DNA of 64,000 bases from an uncultured Bacteroidales bacterium (GTDB lineage Bacteria; Bacteroidota; Bacteroidia; Bacteroidales; Paludibacteraceae). Each line of letters opens with the position of its first letter. The stretch's first letter is position 1. Shown here piece after piece: positions 1 to 7,577 of this stretch. The notes beneath the pieces were generated by a model that was given only the letters and a program-made list of their open reading frames with translations, was not told the origin of the DNA and ran no database searches. The position numbers and the translations under genes are program-made. The DNA lies in NCBI GenBank assembly GCA_900316995.1, contig ONEZ01000006.1, positions 62,001 through 126,000 on the forward strand, in the 5' to 3' direction.

Positions 1-2
1 GC

Positions 3-83
3 GACTTGAAGAAAATTAAAAATATTGTAAGTGACAATTCTGATATTATTGTAAAGAGATGGAATGACCATTTTAATAGGTAA
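3..83 (+). CDS. C-terminal end of a DUF4160-like protein (partial)
   Basis: This is the last 26 codons of a gene that enters from the left edge. The visible tail ends in a Lys-Arg-Trp-Asn-(x)n-Phe-Asn-Arg stretch, which resembles the C-terminus of DUF4160 proteins. The next gene, a DUF2442 protein, starts 14 bases later; DUF4160 and DUF2442 genes commonly sit in this order and are suspected toxin-antitoxin-like pairs. The family call rests on a short tail and on gene order, so it is tentative. Confidence 0.5.
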   Translation, partial: DLKKIKNIVSDNSDIIVKRWNDHFNR

Positions 84-97
84 GGAAAGGATTCCTC

Positions 98-538
98 ATG
101 AAGATTAAAAAAATTTGGTTCTCAGATGATTATATTTATGGAGTTGACGAGTCTGGTAAAGAGTATCGTCAGTCTCTGCTATGGTATCCTAATCTAAATG
201 GAGCATCTGATGAAGAGAGAAACTCCTATAAGTTTGGTCATGATGGAATACACTGGAGAAACTTGGATGAAGATGTAAGTTTTGAAAGCTTTGAATATGA
301 AGATGCGGAGCCAACACCAATTCAAAGATTTTTCCTTACCCATAGAGATATTGACTTAGATGCACTGTCTAAATGCACAGGAATTGATGTGGCAACCATA
401 AACAAATACATCAATGGATTTTTAAGGCCTACTGAAATTCATAGTAGCAAAATAATCTCTTTCATTAATGACTATGAATTATCAGCATCACAAGTAACTA
501 TTGCTTGCGAGGATTGTGCGGAGTATAAGAGTAAATAA
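98..538 (+). CDS. DUF2442 domain protein with C-terminal helical domain
   Basis: A 146-residue protein. Residues 1-68 match the pattern of DUF2442: an MKIKKIWF opening strand, a conserved SLLWYPNL segment and a conserved Gly-Ile-His-Trp just before an acidic end. Residues 75-140 are predicted helical, with a DxxxLSKCTGIDVATINKYING segment that reads like a helix-turn-helix, so the protein may bind DNA and act as the antitoxin half of a DUF4160/DUF2442 pair. It follows the partial DUF4160-like gene by 14 bases, with GGAAAGGA just before the ATG serving as a Shine-Dalgarno. The function is inferred from pairing, not demonstrated. Confidence 0.7.
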   Translation: MKIKKIWFSDDYIYGVDESGKEYRQSLLWYPNLNGASDEERNSYKFGHDGIHWRNLDEDVSFESFEYEDAEPTPIQRFFLTHRDIDLDALSKCTGIDVATINKYINGFLRPTEIHSSKIISFINDYELSASQVTIACEDCAEYKSK

Positions 539-640
539 CAAAACGATATATAACTTTAAAACTGATAAATAAATCTGAGATAAGAGATTAATTAACATAT
601 TATTAAATAAGCATTAGCTATTATTTCGCGTTCAAGAAAA

Positions 641-812
641 AAGTCCGCTAAACTATTTTCTGAGAAGTCGGAACAATAAATTCACGGTTAGTTTATCTAA
701 CAAACCAACACCACAGTAAGTTAATGTTTGCGCCAGTGGCGTGAACTCTTTGTGTGGTGTACGGGTTTCTTAGCGGACTTCCCGTGAACGTGAGCAAAAG
801 TTCACGCTTTTT
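641..812 (+). ncRNA. Structured noncoding element ending in a terminator-like hairpin
   Basis: The 317-base gap between the DUF2442 gene and the methylase has no convincing ORF but strong pairing. An 11-bp perfect stem joins 641-651 (AAGTCCGCTAA) with 770-780. Nested inside are an 8-bp stem (708-715 with 753-760) and a small CGCC/GGCG hairpin at 731-741. Just downstream, 783-789 (CGTGAAC) pairs with 800-806 and is followed by a run of T, like an intrinsic terminator. A weak -7-like box (TTATTTCG) lies near 621. It may be a small RNA or a leader/attenuator of the methylase gene; transcription is inferred. Confidence 0.45.
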
Positions 813-855
813 GTGCCCAGTGTGATTGATAGTCAATGCACAATCAATCACTGTA

Positions 856-1935
856 ATGGCTGGCAACGTAAACCTTCATTCGGCTCAAAGAGCTAAGAAA
901 GACGAATTTTACACACAACTCTCGGATATTGAGAATGAACTACGTCACTACAAACAACACTTCAAAGGTAAAACAGTGCTTTGCAACTGTGATGACCCAC
1001 GTGTGAGCAACTTCTTTCACTATTTTAGTTATAATTTTGAACAATTGGGCTTAAAAAAGCTGATTACCACATGTTATAAAAGCCAAGAACGAGACCTATT
1101 TAGTCAAAATGATAGTGAACGTGCTATATGGCTTGAGTATAATGGCGATAAAAATGGGAACAGAGTTCCAGACCCTGAAGAGATAGGAATTAACTACTTA
1201 AAGGGCGACGGGGATTTCCGTTCTGCAGAATGTATAGAACTGTTAAAGCAGGCTGATATAGTTGTAACTAATCCACCGTTCTCATTATTTAGAGAATACG
1301 TTGCGCAGTTGATAAAATATGATAAGAAGTTTGTAATTATTGGTAATCAAAATGCCATAACAAACAAAGATTTCTTCCCTCTTGTCAGAGATAATATGGT
1401 GTGGTTAGGGTATGGATTTAAAGGTGGTGCAGGTCACTTTTTTAGCAATTATCAAGATGTCGCGACTGCTGGAGATCATAGAGAAGGAATGATACGTGTT
1501 TCTGGCGTTAATTGGTTTACAAACCTTGAAATTGAAAAAAGAAATGAAAAGTTAATCTTATATAGGAATTATAATCCTATTGATTATCCCAAGTATGATA
1601 ACTATGATGCAATAAATGTTGATAAGACATCTGAGATACCAATGGATTATATGGGTTTCATGGGTGTACCAATAACATTCATGGATAAATATAATCCTGA
1701 CCAATTTGAAATACTCGGAATATGTGCTGGCAATAGTAGGCAGAATAAGTTTTATGGAATTGTACCATATAAACCTCATGTTGAAGATAGAGGCGGTTGT
1801 GCTGTGCTAAATAATAAGCGAGTTTATTCCCGCATCCTCATCCGTCGCCGTCAACAGCAGCAGACCTATATTATCCCTGAGCAAGATAGCATCGACGGAA
1901 TAGCTGCTGAACCAGAAAATGAAATCACAAGATAA
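856..1935 (+). CDS. EcoRI-type adenine-specific DNA methyltransferase
   Basis: A 359-residue protein of the EcoRI adenine methylase family (PF13651-like), which methylates adenine N6 using S-adenosylmethionine. The N-terminus (NLHSAQRAKKDEFYTQLSDI) is the conserved opening of this family, and catalytic motif IV appears as NPPF at about residues 139-142. An upstream in-frame TTG at 826 is possible, but the ATG at 856 places the conserved opening at the normal distance from the start. It lies 18 bases before a DUF262-HNH nuclease gene, which suggests a modification/restriction pair. The last 25 residues are Gln/Glu-rich and not obviously part of the fold. Confidence 0.85.
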   Translation: MAGNVNLHSAQRAKKDEFYTQLSDIENELRHYKQHFKGKTVLCNCDDPRVSNFFHYFSYNFEQLGLKKLITTCYKSQERDLFSQNDSERAIWLEYNGDKNGNRVPDPEEIGINYLKGDGDFRSAECIELLKQADIVVTNPPFSLFREYVAQLIKYDKKFVIIGNQNAITNKDFFPLVRDNMVWLGYGFKGGAGHFFSNYQDVATAGDHREGMIRVSGVNWFTNLEIEKRNEKLILYRNYNPIDYPKYDNYDAINVDKTSEIPMDYMGFMGVPITFMDKYNPDQFEILGICAGNSRQNKFYGIVPYKPHVEDRGGCAVLNNKRVYSRILIRRRQQQQTYIIPEQDSIDGIAAEPENEITR

Positions 1936-1953
1936 AATCAATTAGACCATACT

Positions 1954-3045
1954 ATGAAGATAGAATTAAACAAAATCACCGTAAGAGAACTAACTGAGGG
2001 TTATATAGACAGCCAAGAGAATGGAGTGAAGGCATACGGCGGCAGGCTTGATGTACGTCCTCCGTATCAACGTGAGTTTGTGTATAAAGAGAATCAGCGT
2101 AACGCAGTAATTGATACTCTTACACAGGGATTCCCGCTTAATGTTATGTACTGGGCTGTGCGAGAAGACGGTACGTATGAAATTATAGATGGTCAGCAGC
2201 GCACTATAAGCATCTGTCAGTTTGTAAATGGTGATTTTGCATTTGATATGCGCTATTTTCATAATATGCTCGATGACGAGAAAGATAAAATCCTGAATTA
2301 TGAACTTCAGGTTTATATCTGTAGCGGAAGTGACAGCGAGAAACTTAAGTGGTTCAAAACAATAAATATTGCAGGAGAGGAATTGACAGATCAGGAGCTA
2401 CGCAATGCTGTATATGCTGGAAGCTGGCTCAGTGATGCAAAACGTTATTTTTCAAAGAATGGAGCGCCTGCTGTTAAGTTAGGCGGTGACTATCTTATTG
2501 GTTCGGCTATACGTCAGGAATATTTGGAAACGGCAATATCGTGGATTTCAGATGGAAACATTGAGGCTCACATGGCCAAGCATCAGCATGATCCTAATGC
2601 GGCTCAACTCTGGCAATTCTTTCAGTCTGTAATAAATTGGATAGAATCTACATTCCGGCCAACCAAAGAGCGCAAGAAGATTATGAAGATTAAGGAGTGG
2701 GGTATGCTCTATAAAAAGTACAAGGATGTGGTCTTTGATAGTCAGAAGATAGATGATGAAGTTAAGAGGTTAATCCTTGATGATGATGTTACAAATAAGA
2801 AAGGCATATATCCGTACATCTTAACCGGCAAGGAGAGTTATTTGTCAATTCGTACTTTTACAGAGTCTCAGAAAATAGCTGCGTATGAACGCCAGAATGG
2901 TATTTGCGCTCATTGTGGCAACCATTTTGATTTGTCTCAAATGGAGGCAGACCACATCACTCCGTGGCATGCTGGCGGTAAAACCATTGCGGACAACTGC
3001 CAGATGCTATGCCGTGACTGCAATCGACGTAAGAGCGGAAAGTAA
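1954..3045 (+). CDS. DUF262 protein with C-terminal HNH endonuclease domain
   Basis: A 363-residue protein. Residues 1-110 are a DUF262 (GmrSD N-terminal-like) domain, with PPYQREFVY at about 36-44 and the IIDGQQR motif at about 77-83, associated with nucleotide-dependent control in GmrSD and SspE-type restriction factors. Residues 315-362 form an HNH/McrA-like nuclease: two CxxC zinc pairs flank EADHITPWHAGG and end in CRDCNRRKSG. It follows the EcoRI-type methylase by 18 bases and is probably co-transcribed. A joint role in restricting foreign DNA is inferred from known DUF262 nucleases and gene order; the modification sensed is unknown. Confidence 0.85.
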   Translation: MKIELNKITVRELTEGYIDSQENGVKAYGGRLDVRPPYQREFVYKENQRNAVIDTLTQGFPLNVMYWAVREDGTYEIIDGQQRTISICQFVNGDFAFDMRYFHNMLDDEKDKILNYELQVYICSGSDSEKLKWFKTINIAGEELTDQELRNAVYAGSWLSDAKRYFSKNGAPAVKLGGDYLIGSAIRQEYLETAISWISDGNIEAHMAKHQHDPNAAQLWQFFQSVINWIESTFRPTKERKKIMKIKEWGMLYKKYKDVVFDSQKIDDEVKRLILDDDVTNKKGIYPYILTGKESYLSIRTFTESQKIAAYERQNGICAHCGNHFDLSQMEADHITPWHAGGKTIADNCQMLCRDCNRRKSGK

Positions 3046-3141
3046 AGATCAAAAGAAATTAGATGAGTTGCGTTCTCAGCACTTGCGTACTCCGTACAAT
3101 GAAAAAGACCGTATAGTTTTTTACACCGTATGAATTGCCTT

Positions 3142-3177
3142 ACGAGCCCCGACCTCCCCATCGGCGGCTCGTTTTTC
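3142..3177. terminator. Bidirectional intrinsic terminator
   Basis: A strong GC stem, ACGAGCC at 3142-3148 with GGCTCGT at 3166-3172, has an inner CCGA/TCGG pairing and is followed by TTTTT on the plus strand. It lies between the nuclease gene and the convergent S66 peptidase gene, whose stop codon overlaps its right edge. Confidence 0.85.
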
Positions 3178-4306
3178 AGTTTATTTTGCCAGCAAGACGC
3201 ATATTTCTCTCTATATTATTTTCTCCTCGTTTTAATGTAGGAATGTCTGCCGTGTTAACAGTCTGCTGTTCTCCATCAAGGGAGAATTCTATAGTAGATC
3301 CTGTAGGCCTGACTGTCATTGTTGTCTTTGCACCCATAATGAGGGGTAGGTTTACATCATCGTGGCCTGCAGGAAAACCGCAGAGAAGTGGAATATTGTA
3401 GTGGAGTATATATGAGCGTAACATTTCCTCGATACTCTTATAATCGAATTCAGTGCCGCAGTCAGGAAACTCACCAAGGATGATTCCGTTACAGTGGTTA
3501 AGCACACCGTTTAGGGCCAAAATATTGAACTGACGATCTATATTGCGCATACTCTCTCCAACCTCTTCCAAGAAAAGTATAATGCCCTCATGTAGTGTGG
3601 CGTCAGCCAATGAACCTACATTAGGTGCAATTGTGCAGAGGTTTCCACCTACAAGTGTGCCTTGCCCTATACCTTCAATGTTCTGTGGGTGGGCCGGTAT
3701 TTCATATTTAGGGTATCTGCCCATTAAAATGTCACGAACAAGTGTACTTGTGGCATCTGTGCCTCCTTGTGCAAGAAATGAACTCATGGTGCCGTGAATA
3801 CTCATAATTCCGCTGTTCTGCCATGCCCCATGCAGTGTGCATATATCGCTAAATCCTATAATCCATTTTTCTGAACGGCCTATTTCTCGTAAAGACAATT
3901 TGTCTATTAGTTGTATTGTGCCGTATCCACCGCGGTTGCATAGAATAGCCTTAATGGTAGGGTCTGAAAGTGCCCAATGTATGTCACTAAACCTTTCATC
4001 TGTTGTTCCTGCATATTTTTTTTCATAAATATTGCCGACATTCGGCCCTATTACAGGTTCAAGCCCCCAAGAACGTAGTACATCCGCTGCCTTGTTTACG
4101 TTCTCCATAGGTGTGTAGTATGACGGAGAAATAAGAGCAACTTTATCACCAGCCTTAAGATATTGTGGTTTACGACAGGTAAGAGGGCTGCTATCGCGGC
4201 GAGGCTCAGGCTCTATGCTTTTGTTACACGCTGTAAGTATGGATGTGGCTAATAAAGTTATGATGACAACTTTAATTGCGAAACTGATTTTTTTTGAACC
4301 GAACAT
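3176..4306 (-). CDS. S66-family LD-carboxypeptidase lipoprotein
   Basis: A 376-residue lipoprotein (lipobox LTAC, Cys27) of peptidase family S66, which includes LdcA, the enzyme that trims the D-Ala from murein tetrapeptides, and MccF. The catalytic set is visible: nucleophile Ser153 in GFSD, a glutamate at about 247 in LFLEEVGE, and His315 in FPAGHDDVNLP. Cytosolic LdcA lacks a signal, so this version probably faces the periplasm. It is transcribed on its own, away from the neighbouring barrel gene. A role in peptidoglycan recycling is the family default; immunity to a peptide-nucleotide antibiotic is the alternative. Confidence 0.88.
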   Translation of the reverse strand: MFGSKKISFAIKVVIITLLATSILTACNKSIEPEPRRDSSPLTCRKPQYLKAGDKVALISPSYYTPMENVNKAADVLRSWGLEPVIGPNVGNIYEKKYAGTTDERFSDIHWALSDPTIKAILCNRGGYGTIQLIDKLSLREIGRSEKWIIGFSDICTLHGAWQNSGIMSIHGTMSSFLAQGGTDATSTLVRDILMGRYPKYEIPAHPQNIEGIGQGTLVGGNLCTIAPNVGSLADATLHEGIILFLEEVGESMRNIDRQFNILALNGVLNHCNGIILGEFPDCGTEFDYKSIEEMLRSYILHYNIPLLCGFPAGHDDVNLPLIMGAKTTMTVRPTGSTIEFSLDGEQQTVNTADIPTLKRGENNIERNMRLAGKIN

Positions 4307-4372
4307 ATCGTATTTTATTTTTGTTTGGTTTCAAAAATACTCCTTTTTATATTCTGTATCTAATTTTTTATG

Positions 4373-4380
4373 TATTTTTG
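4373..4380 (+). promoter_or_regulatory. Bacteroidetes -7 box for the outer-membrane protein operon
   Basis: TATTTTTG matches TAnnTTTG and lies 70 bases upstream of the ATG at 4451. The -33 TTTG is not clear. Confidence 0.5.
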
Positions 4381-4450
4381 CGCCTTAGTATGAATGATAT
4401 TTTTTACGTGAAACTAATTTGAAATTTGCAATTGTTTGCGGTCTAATAAT

Positions 4451-5155
4451 ATGAAAAAGAAAATTTACTTATCGCTGATTATGTCACTTTTGGCGTTATG
4501 CGCAGCTAACGCACAGTGGCGGCTTGGTGTGGAGGGCGGTGTGTCATTAAACTGGCACCTGCAGGATTTTGGTTACGCCTCCACCATGGACAACAAGGTT
4601 ATGGCTGGCGGAACTGCCATGATTTCAACGCAGTACAACTTTACAGAGTGGGTAGGACTACGCGCAGACCTTGGCTGGGCGCAGCGTAACTACTCTTTGC
4701 AGAGAACTGCTGATTTTAATGGCACTGACGGCAACAGCCATCCTGCTATCTTCCGTTCAGACTATTCCCGTCACTACCTTATGTTCCCTGTTACCGCAAG
4801 TTTCTCATTTGGAGGTGAGAAGGTGCGCGGATATGTGGATTTGGGAGCGTTTGTGGGCGGCTGGCTTGGCGGCAGTATGCAAGATAGCGAGTACTATAAT
4901 GGCAAGTTGACTGATGGTAGTGTAAATAAATATACGTATGAGTTTGATAACCGCCGTGATGTACGTGTGGATGCAGGTCTTGTGGGCAGAATAGGTATTA
5001 TCTTTGATGTTTATGAGAACCTCTACATGAACGTGGAGATGGTGGACTACTGGGGTATGGTTAACTCACACAAGACAGGAAGCCAGTATGTGAAACAGAA
5101 TGCGTATGATAACACCATGAGTTTCCAGATTGGTATAGGTTACACTTTTAAATGA
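4451..5155 (+). CDS. Outer-membrane beta-barrel protein
   Basis: A 234-residue protein with a cleavable signal peptide (MKKKIYLSLIMSLLALCAANA, then QWRLGVEGG). The mature part alternates Gly and aromatic residues in strands and ends in FQIGIGYTFK, a typical final strand ending in an aromatic residue, as in the porin-like OMP barrel families of Bacteroidetes (about eight strands for this length). The ATG at 4451 is preferred to the TTG 15 bases upstream because it begins the signal peptide. Its stop codon overlaps the next gene's first possible start (ATGA), so the three genes from 4451 to 7577 look like one operon. No specific ligand can be named. Confidence 0.8.
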   Translation: MKKKIYLSLIMSLLALCAANAQWRLGVEGGVSLNWHLQDFGYASTMDNKVMAGGTAMISTQYNFTEWVGLRADLGWAQRNYSLQRTADFNGTDGNSHPAIFRSDYSRHYLMFPVTASFSFGGEKVRGYVDLGAFVGGWLGGSMQDSEYYNGKLTDGSVNKYTYEFDNRRDVRVDAGLVGRIGIIFDVYENLYMNVEMVDYWGMVNSHKTGSQYVKQNAYDNTMSFQIGIGYTFK

Positions 5156-6462
5156 TTCCAACTATGAAGAAGATATATATTGCACTTACAGCCATGGCGC
5201 TGCTTACACTGACATCGTGTAAGGATAATATGACATCACTCAGTAACCCTGATAACCGTACGTTCATCAGAGAGGCCGATGGCAGTTTTGAAACTCAGTT
5301 CCAGGCTCTCTGGGAGGGTATAAACCAGAGCTATGTTTTCTGGGATGTTGACAAGACGGACTGGGACGCCCGCAGAGACGAGCTTATTGCTCTTGGCAGG
5401 GAGCTTGACGCACTTGGCAAATTAGGCAAACTGGATTTTAAGAGCAGTGTGATAGAGGAGAAGATAAGAAAGCCGTTTTTAGGGCTAATAGACCATCACA
5501 TGGGTATAACGGTGATAAACCCTTACAGCCAGGCTGCGTTTGAGGATAAGGATGCCTATTACTTTATGCCGAGTGATAGTGAGGTGAAAAACCGTCCTTA
5601 CTACACAGCACCCAAAAAGTTCACTGCATACCACAATGTTCTGAAAACGACTTTTGGCCTCAGGCTCACACAAGACATGTATGGAAAATATGTTGATCCT
5701 GAAACTAAAAAGGAGATATATCTAATATCCGCCCTTATAGACGGATGTGTTCCGTACCTTCACATGTCTGGCTATGATGTTGCCGTAATATTGGAGAATC
5801 AGACAGAAACCGAGGCGCAGAAAGTGCTTAACCCATTCTTTGAAAACATACGTGACCTGAAGAAGGCTGGCAAGCTTAAAGGTATTATTCTTGATAACAG
5901 GGATAACTCCGGAGGCGCACTGGCAGATATGAGATATGTGGTGGGGCTTTTTATTAATGAGGAAATGGATATGATGTACAACCGTACTAAGAACGGACTT
6001 GGAAAGTATGACTATTCAAACTGGGTAAGACAGTATATTGAGCCTAACCGTGATGATGCATGTTATGTGGGAGACCTTGGAAACATACCGTATGTTGTAC
6101 TTCAGAATGTAAACTCCATTAGTATGGGAGAGATGTCAACAAACACAATCTCCCGTTTGGGCAGCGGAGTAACAATTGGCACAAGGACATACGGCGGACA
6201 CGGCACTTTGATGGTTTCAAATACATACGAGCAGAACGGTTATAACGGCTCGTATAACCAGATTGACTACCAAGGCGGGCACAGTGTCTATACCACAAAC
6301 ACCATGAGCATGCTCTTTAACAAAAAAACAGATAAGTGGGAGGTTTTGGAGGGTATTGGACTCTATCCTGACATAGAATGTAAACTTGATGAGAAACAGT
6401 TTATACTTGGCACTGATAATCAGGTTGTTAGGGCTATGGATTACATTAAAAGCAAACAGTAG
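5152..6462 (+). CDS. S41-family (C-terminal processing-like) peptidase lipoprotein
   Basis: A 436-residue lipoprotein. The ATG at 5152 overlaps the previous stop, but the second ATG at 5164 gives a cleaner signal (MKKIYIALTAMALLTLTSC), so 5164 may be the true start. The centre carries the S41 core: LKGIILDNRDNSGGALADMR, then QNVNSISMGEMSTN, where the serine before MGEM is at the nucleophile position, and GTRTYGGHGTL. No clear PDZ domain is seen. Such proteins are common in Bacteroidales envelope operons; here it sits between a barrel protein and another lipoprotein. The substrate is unknown. Confidence 0.8.
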   Translation: MIPTMKKIYIALTAMALLTLTSCKDNMTSLSNPDNRTFIREADGSFETQFQALWEGINQSYVFWDVDKTDWDARRDELIALGRELDALGKLGKLDFKSSVIEEKIRKPFLGLIDHHMGITVINPYSQAAFEDKDAYYFMPSDSEVKNRPYYTAPKKFTAYHNVLKTTFGLRLTQDMYGKYVDPETKKEIYLISALIDGCVPYLHMSGYDVAVILENQTETEAQKVLNPFFENIRDLKKAGKLKGIILDNRDNSGGALADMRYVVGLFINEEMDMMYNRTKNGLGKYDYSNWVRQYIEPNRDDACYVGDLGNIPYVVLQNVNSISMGEMSTNTISRLGSGVTIGTRTYGGHGTLMVSNTYEQNGYNGSYNQIDYQGGHSVYTTNTMSMLFNKKTDKWEVLEGIGLYPDIECKLDEKQFILGTDNQVVRAMDYIKSKQ

Positions 6463-6464
6463 TT

Positions 6465-7577
6465 ATGCGTATATTTAAGTTTACTTTTGCGGCGATGCTT
6501 GCCATGGCAGTGGCTCTGGCATCGTGTAAGAAGGATGATCCAGGGGGAGACAGTCACACTCCCATTAAGATGATGCTTGCTGACAGCTGTCATGTTAATA
6601 TCAGTGGTATAACAAAGGCTAAGAGGTATTTCACATACAATGCCTATGGATTGCCAATAGAGACACGTCGTGTGAAGGCTGAGGGTGGCAGTTTTGTGAA
6701 TGACACTCTTATAAAACGTGGGTTTGACAAACACCGTAATCTGCTTTTTGAGGAGCGTTACGTATGGAAAAATGACTTTTGGAACACATTGTCCAAGCGT
6801 GAATATACGTACAATGAGAATGACAGCGTAATGACATTGGTTACTTATAAAGGTAACGGCGATGTTAGCGGCTGGAGTGCAAGTGAAAAATATGAGTATG
6901 ATTATGACAAGAGCGGAGTCCTGATTAAACACAACCAGTATGTGCACATGTCTGGTGACAAGTTCCAGCTGCGCTATTCACTAAAAGCGTCCCTTGATGC
7001 TGAAACAGACTTGTGCGCCTTTGCAACGGAATACTCCTATGGTAACAACGATGTTGAGACACCTTTAAAACGAACCGAATACACCCGTTATGATGACGGC
7101 AAGGTTAAGAGTGAAAACGTTTATGTATATAGGGATAACGTATGGGAGCCGTACTGCTTGAGTGAGTTTACGTATGATGCAAACGGAAACAAGACACAAG
7201 AGATAGGCTTCATATATAATAAAGGCACAAACAAATATGATAAAGATCTTGAGATCAGTTGCAGTTACACATCTGATAGCAAGCTTACCAAATATGAACG
7301 TAAGTGCAAGTTTGACGGGGAGAGTGCATGGACAGTGGCCTTGCTTGTGGAGCAGGATTATAATGCGGCAGGCAAGATTGTAAAGTATCACTATGAGGCT
7401 GTAGGTGGCAAGTTTAGAGACGATTTTATATCGAGTTTAGTTAAGTCTATAGATTGTACTTATAAGTATGATAACGCCGGCTGCCTTATAGAGGAGGCGT
7501 TTGATTACAATAGTGGATTTGATACAGGGTTTAATAAGGGTGTTAATGAGTACTTTAATAGCGAACACGTTTTTTAG
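6465..7577 (+). CDS. Lipoprotein with imperfect Tyr-rich YD-like repeats
   Basis: A 370-residue lipoprotein (lipobox ALASC at residues 17-21) that starts two bases after the S41-like gene. Most of it is built of imperfect repeats of about 40-50 residues containing EYTYNENDS, EYDYDKSG, FTYDANGNKT and CTYKYDNAG, each following an aromatic strand. They resemble the YD/RHS-like strand repeats found in Bacteroidales lipoproteins of unknown function. The gene end overlaps the start of dsbD by 32 bases. I do not recognise a specific family; surface or periplasmic location is inferred from the lipobox. Confidence 0.65.
   Translation: MRIFKFTFAAMLAMAVALASCKKDDPGGDSHTPIKMMLADSCHVNISGITKAKRYFTYNAYGLPIETRRVKAEGGSFVNDTLIKRGFDKHRNLLFEERYVWKNDFWNTLSKREYTYNENDSVMTLVTYKGNGDVSGWSASEKYEYDYDKSGVLIKHNQYVHMSGDKFQLRYSLKASLDAETDLCAFATEYSYGNNDVETPLKRTEYTRYDDGKVKSENVYVYRDNVWEPYCLSEFTYDANGNKTQEIGFIYNKGTNKYDKDLEISCSYTSDSKLTKYERKCKFDGESAWTVALLVEQDYNAAGKIVKYHYEAVGGKFRDDFISSLVKSIDCTYKYDNAGCLIEEAFDYNSGFDTGFNKGVNEYFNSEHVF

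Noticed and set aside
2885..3133. A frame overlapping the HNH gene and continuing to 3133
   Set aside because: It overlaps the zinc-binding end of the nuclease in another phase, and the part beyond 3045 has no start of its own or recognisable motif.
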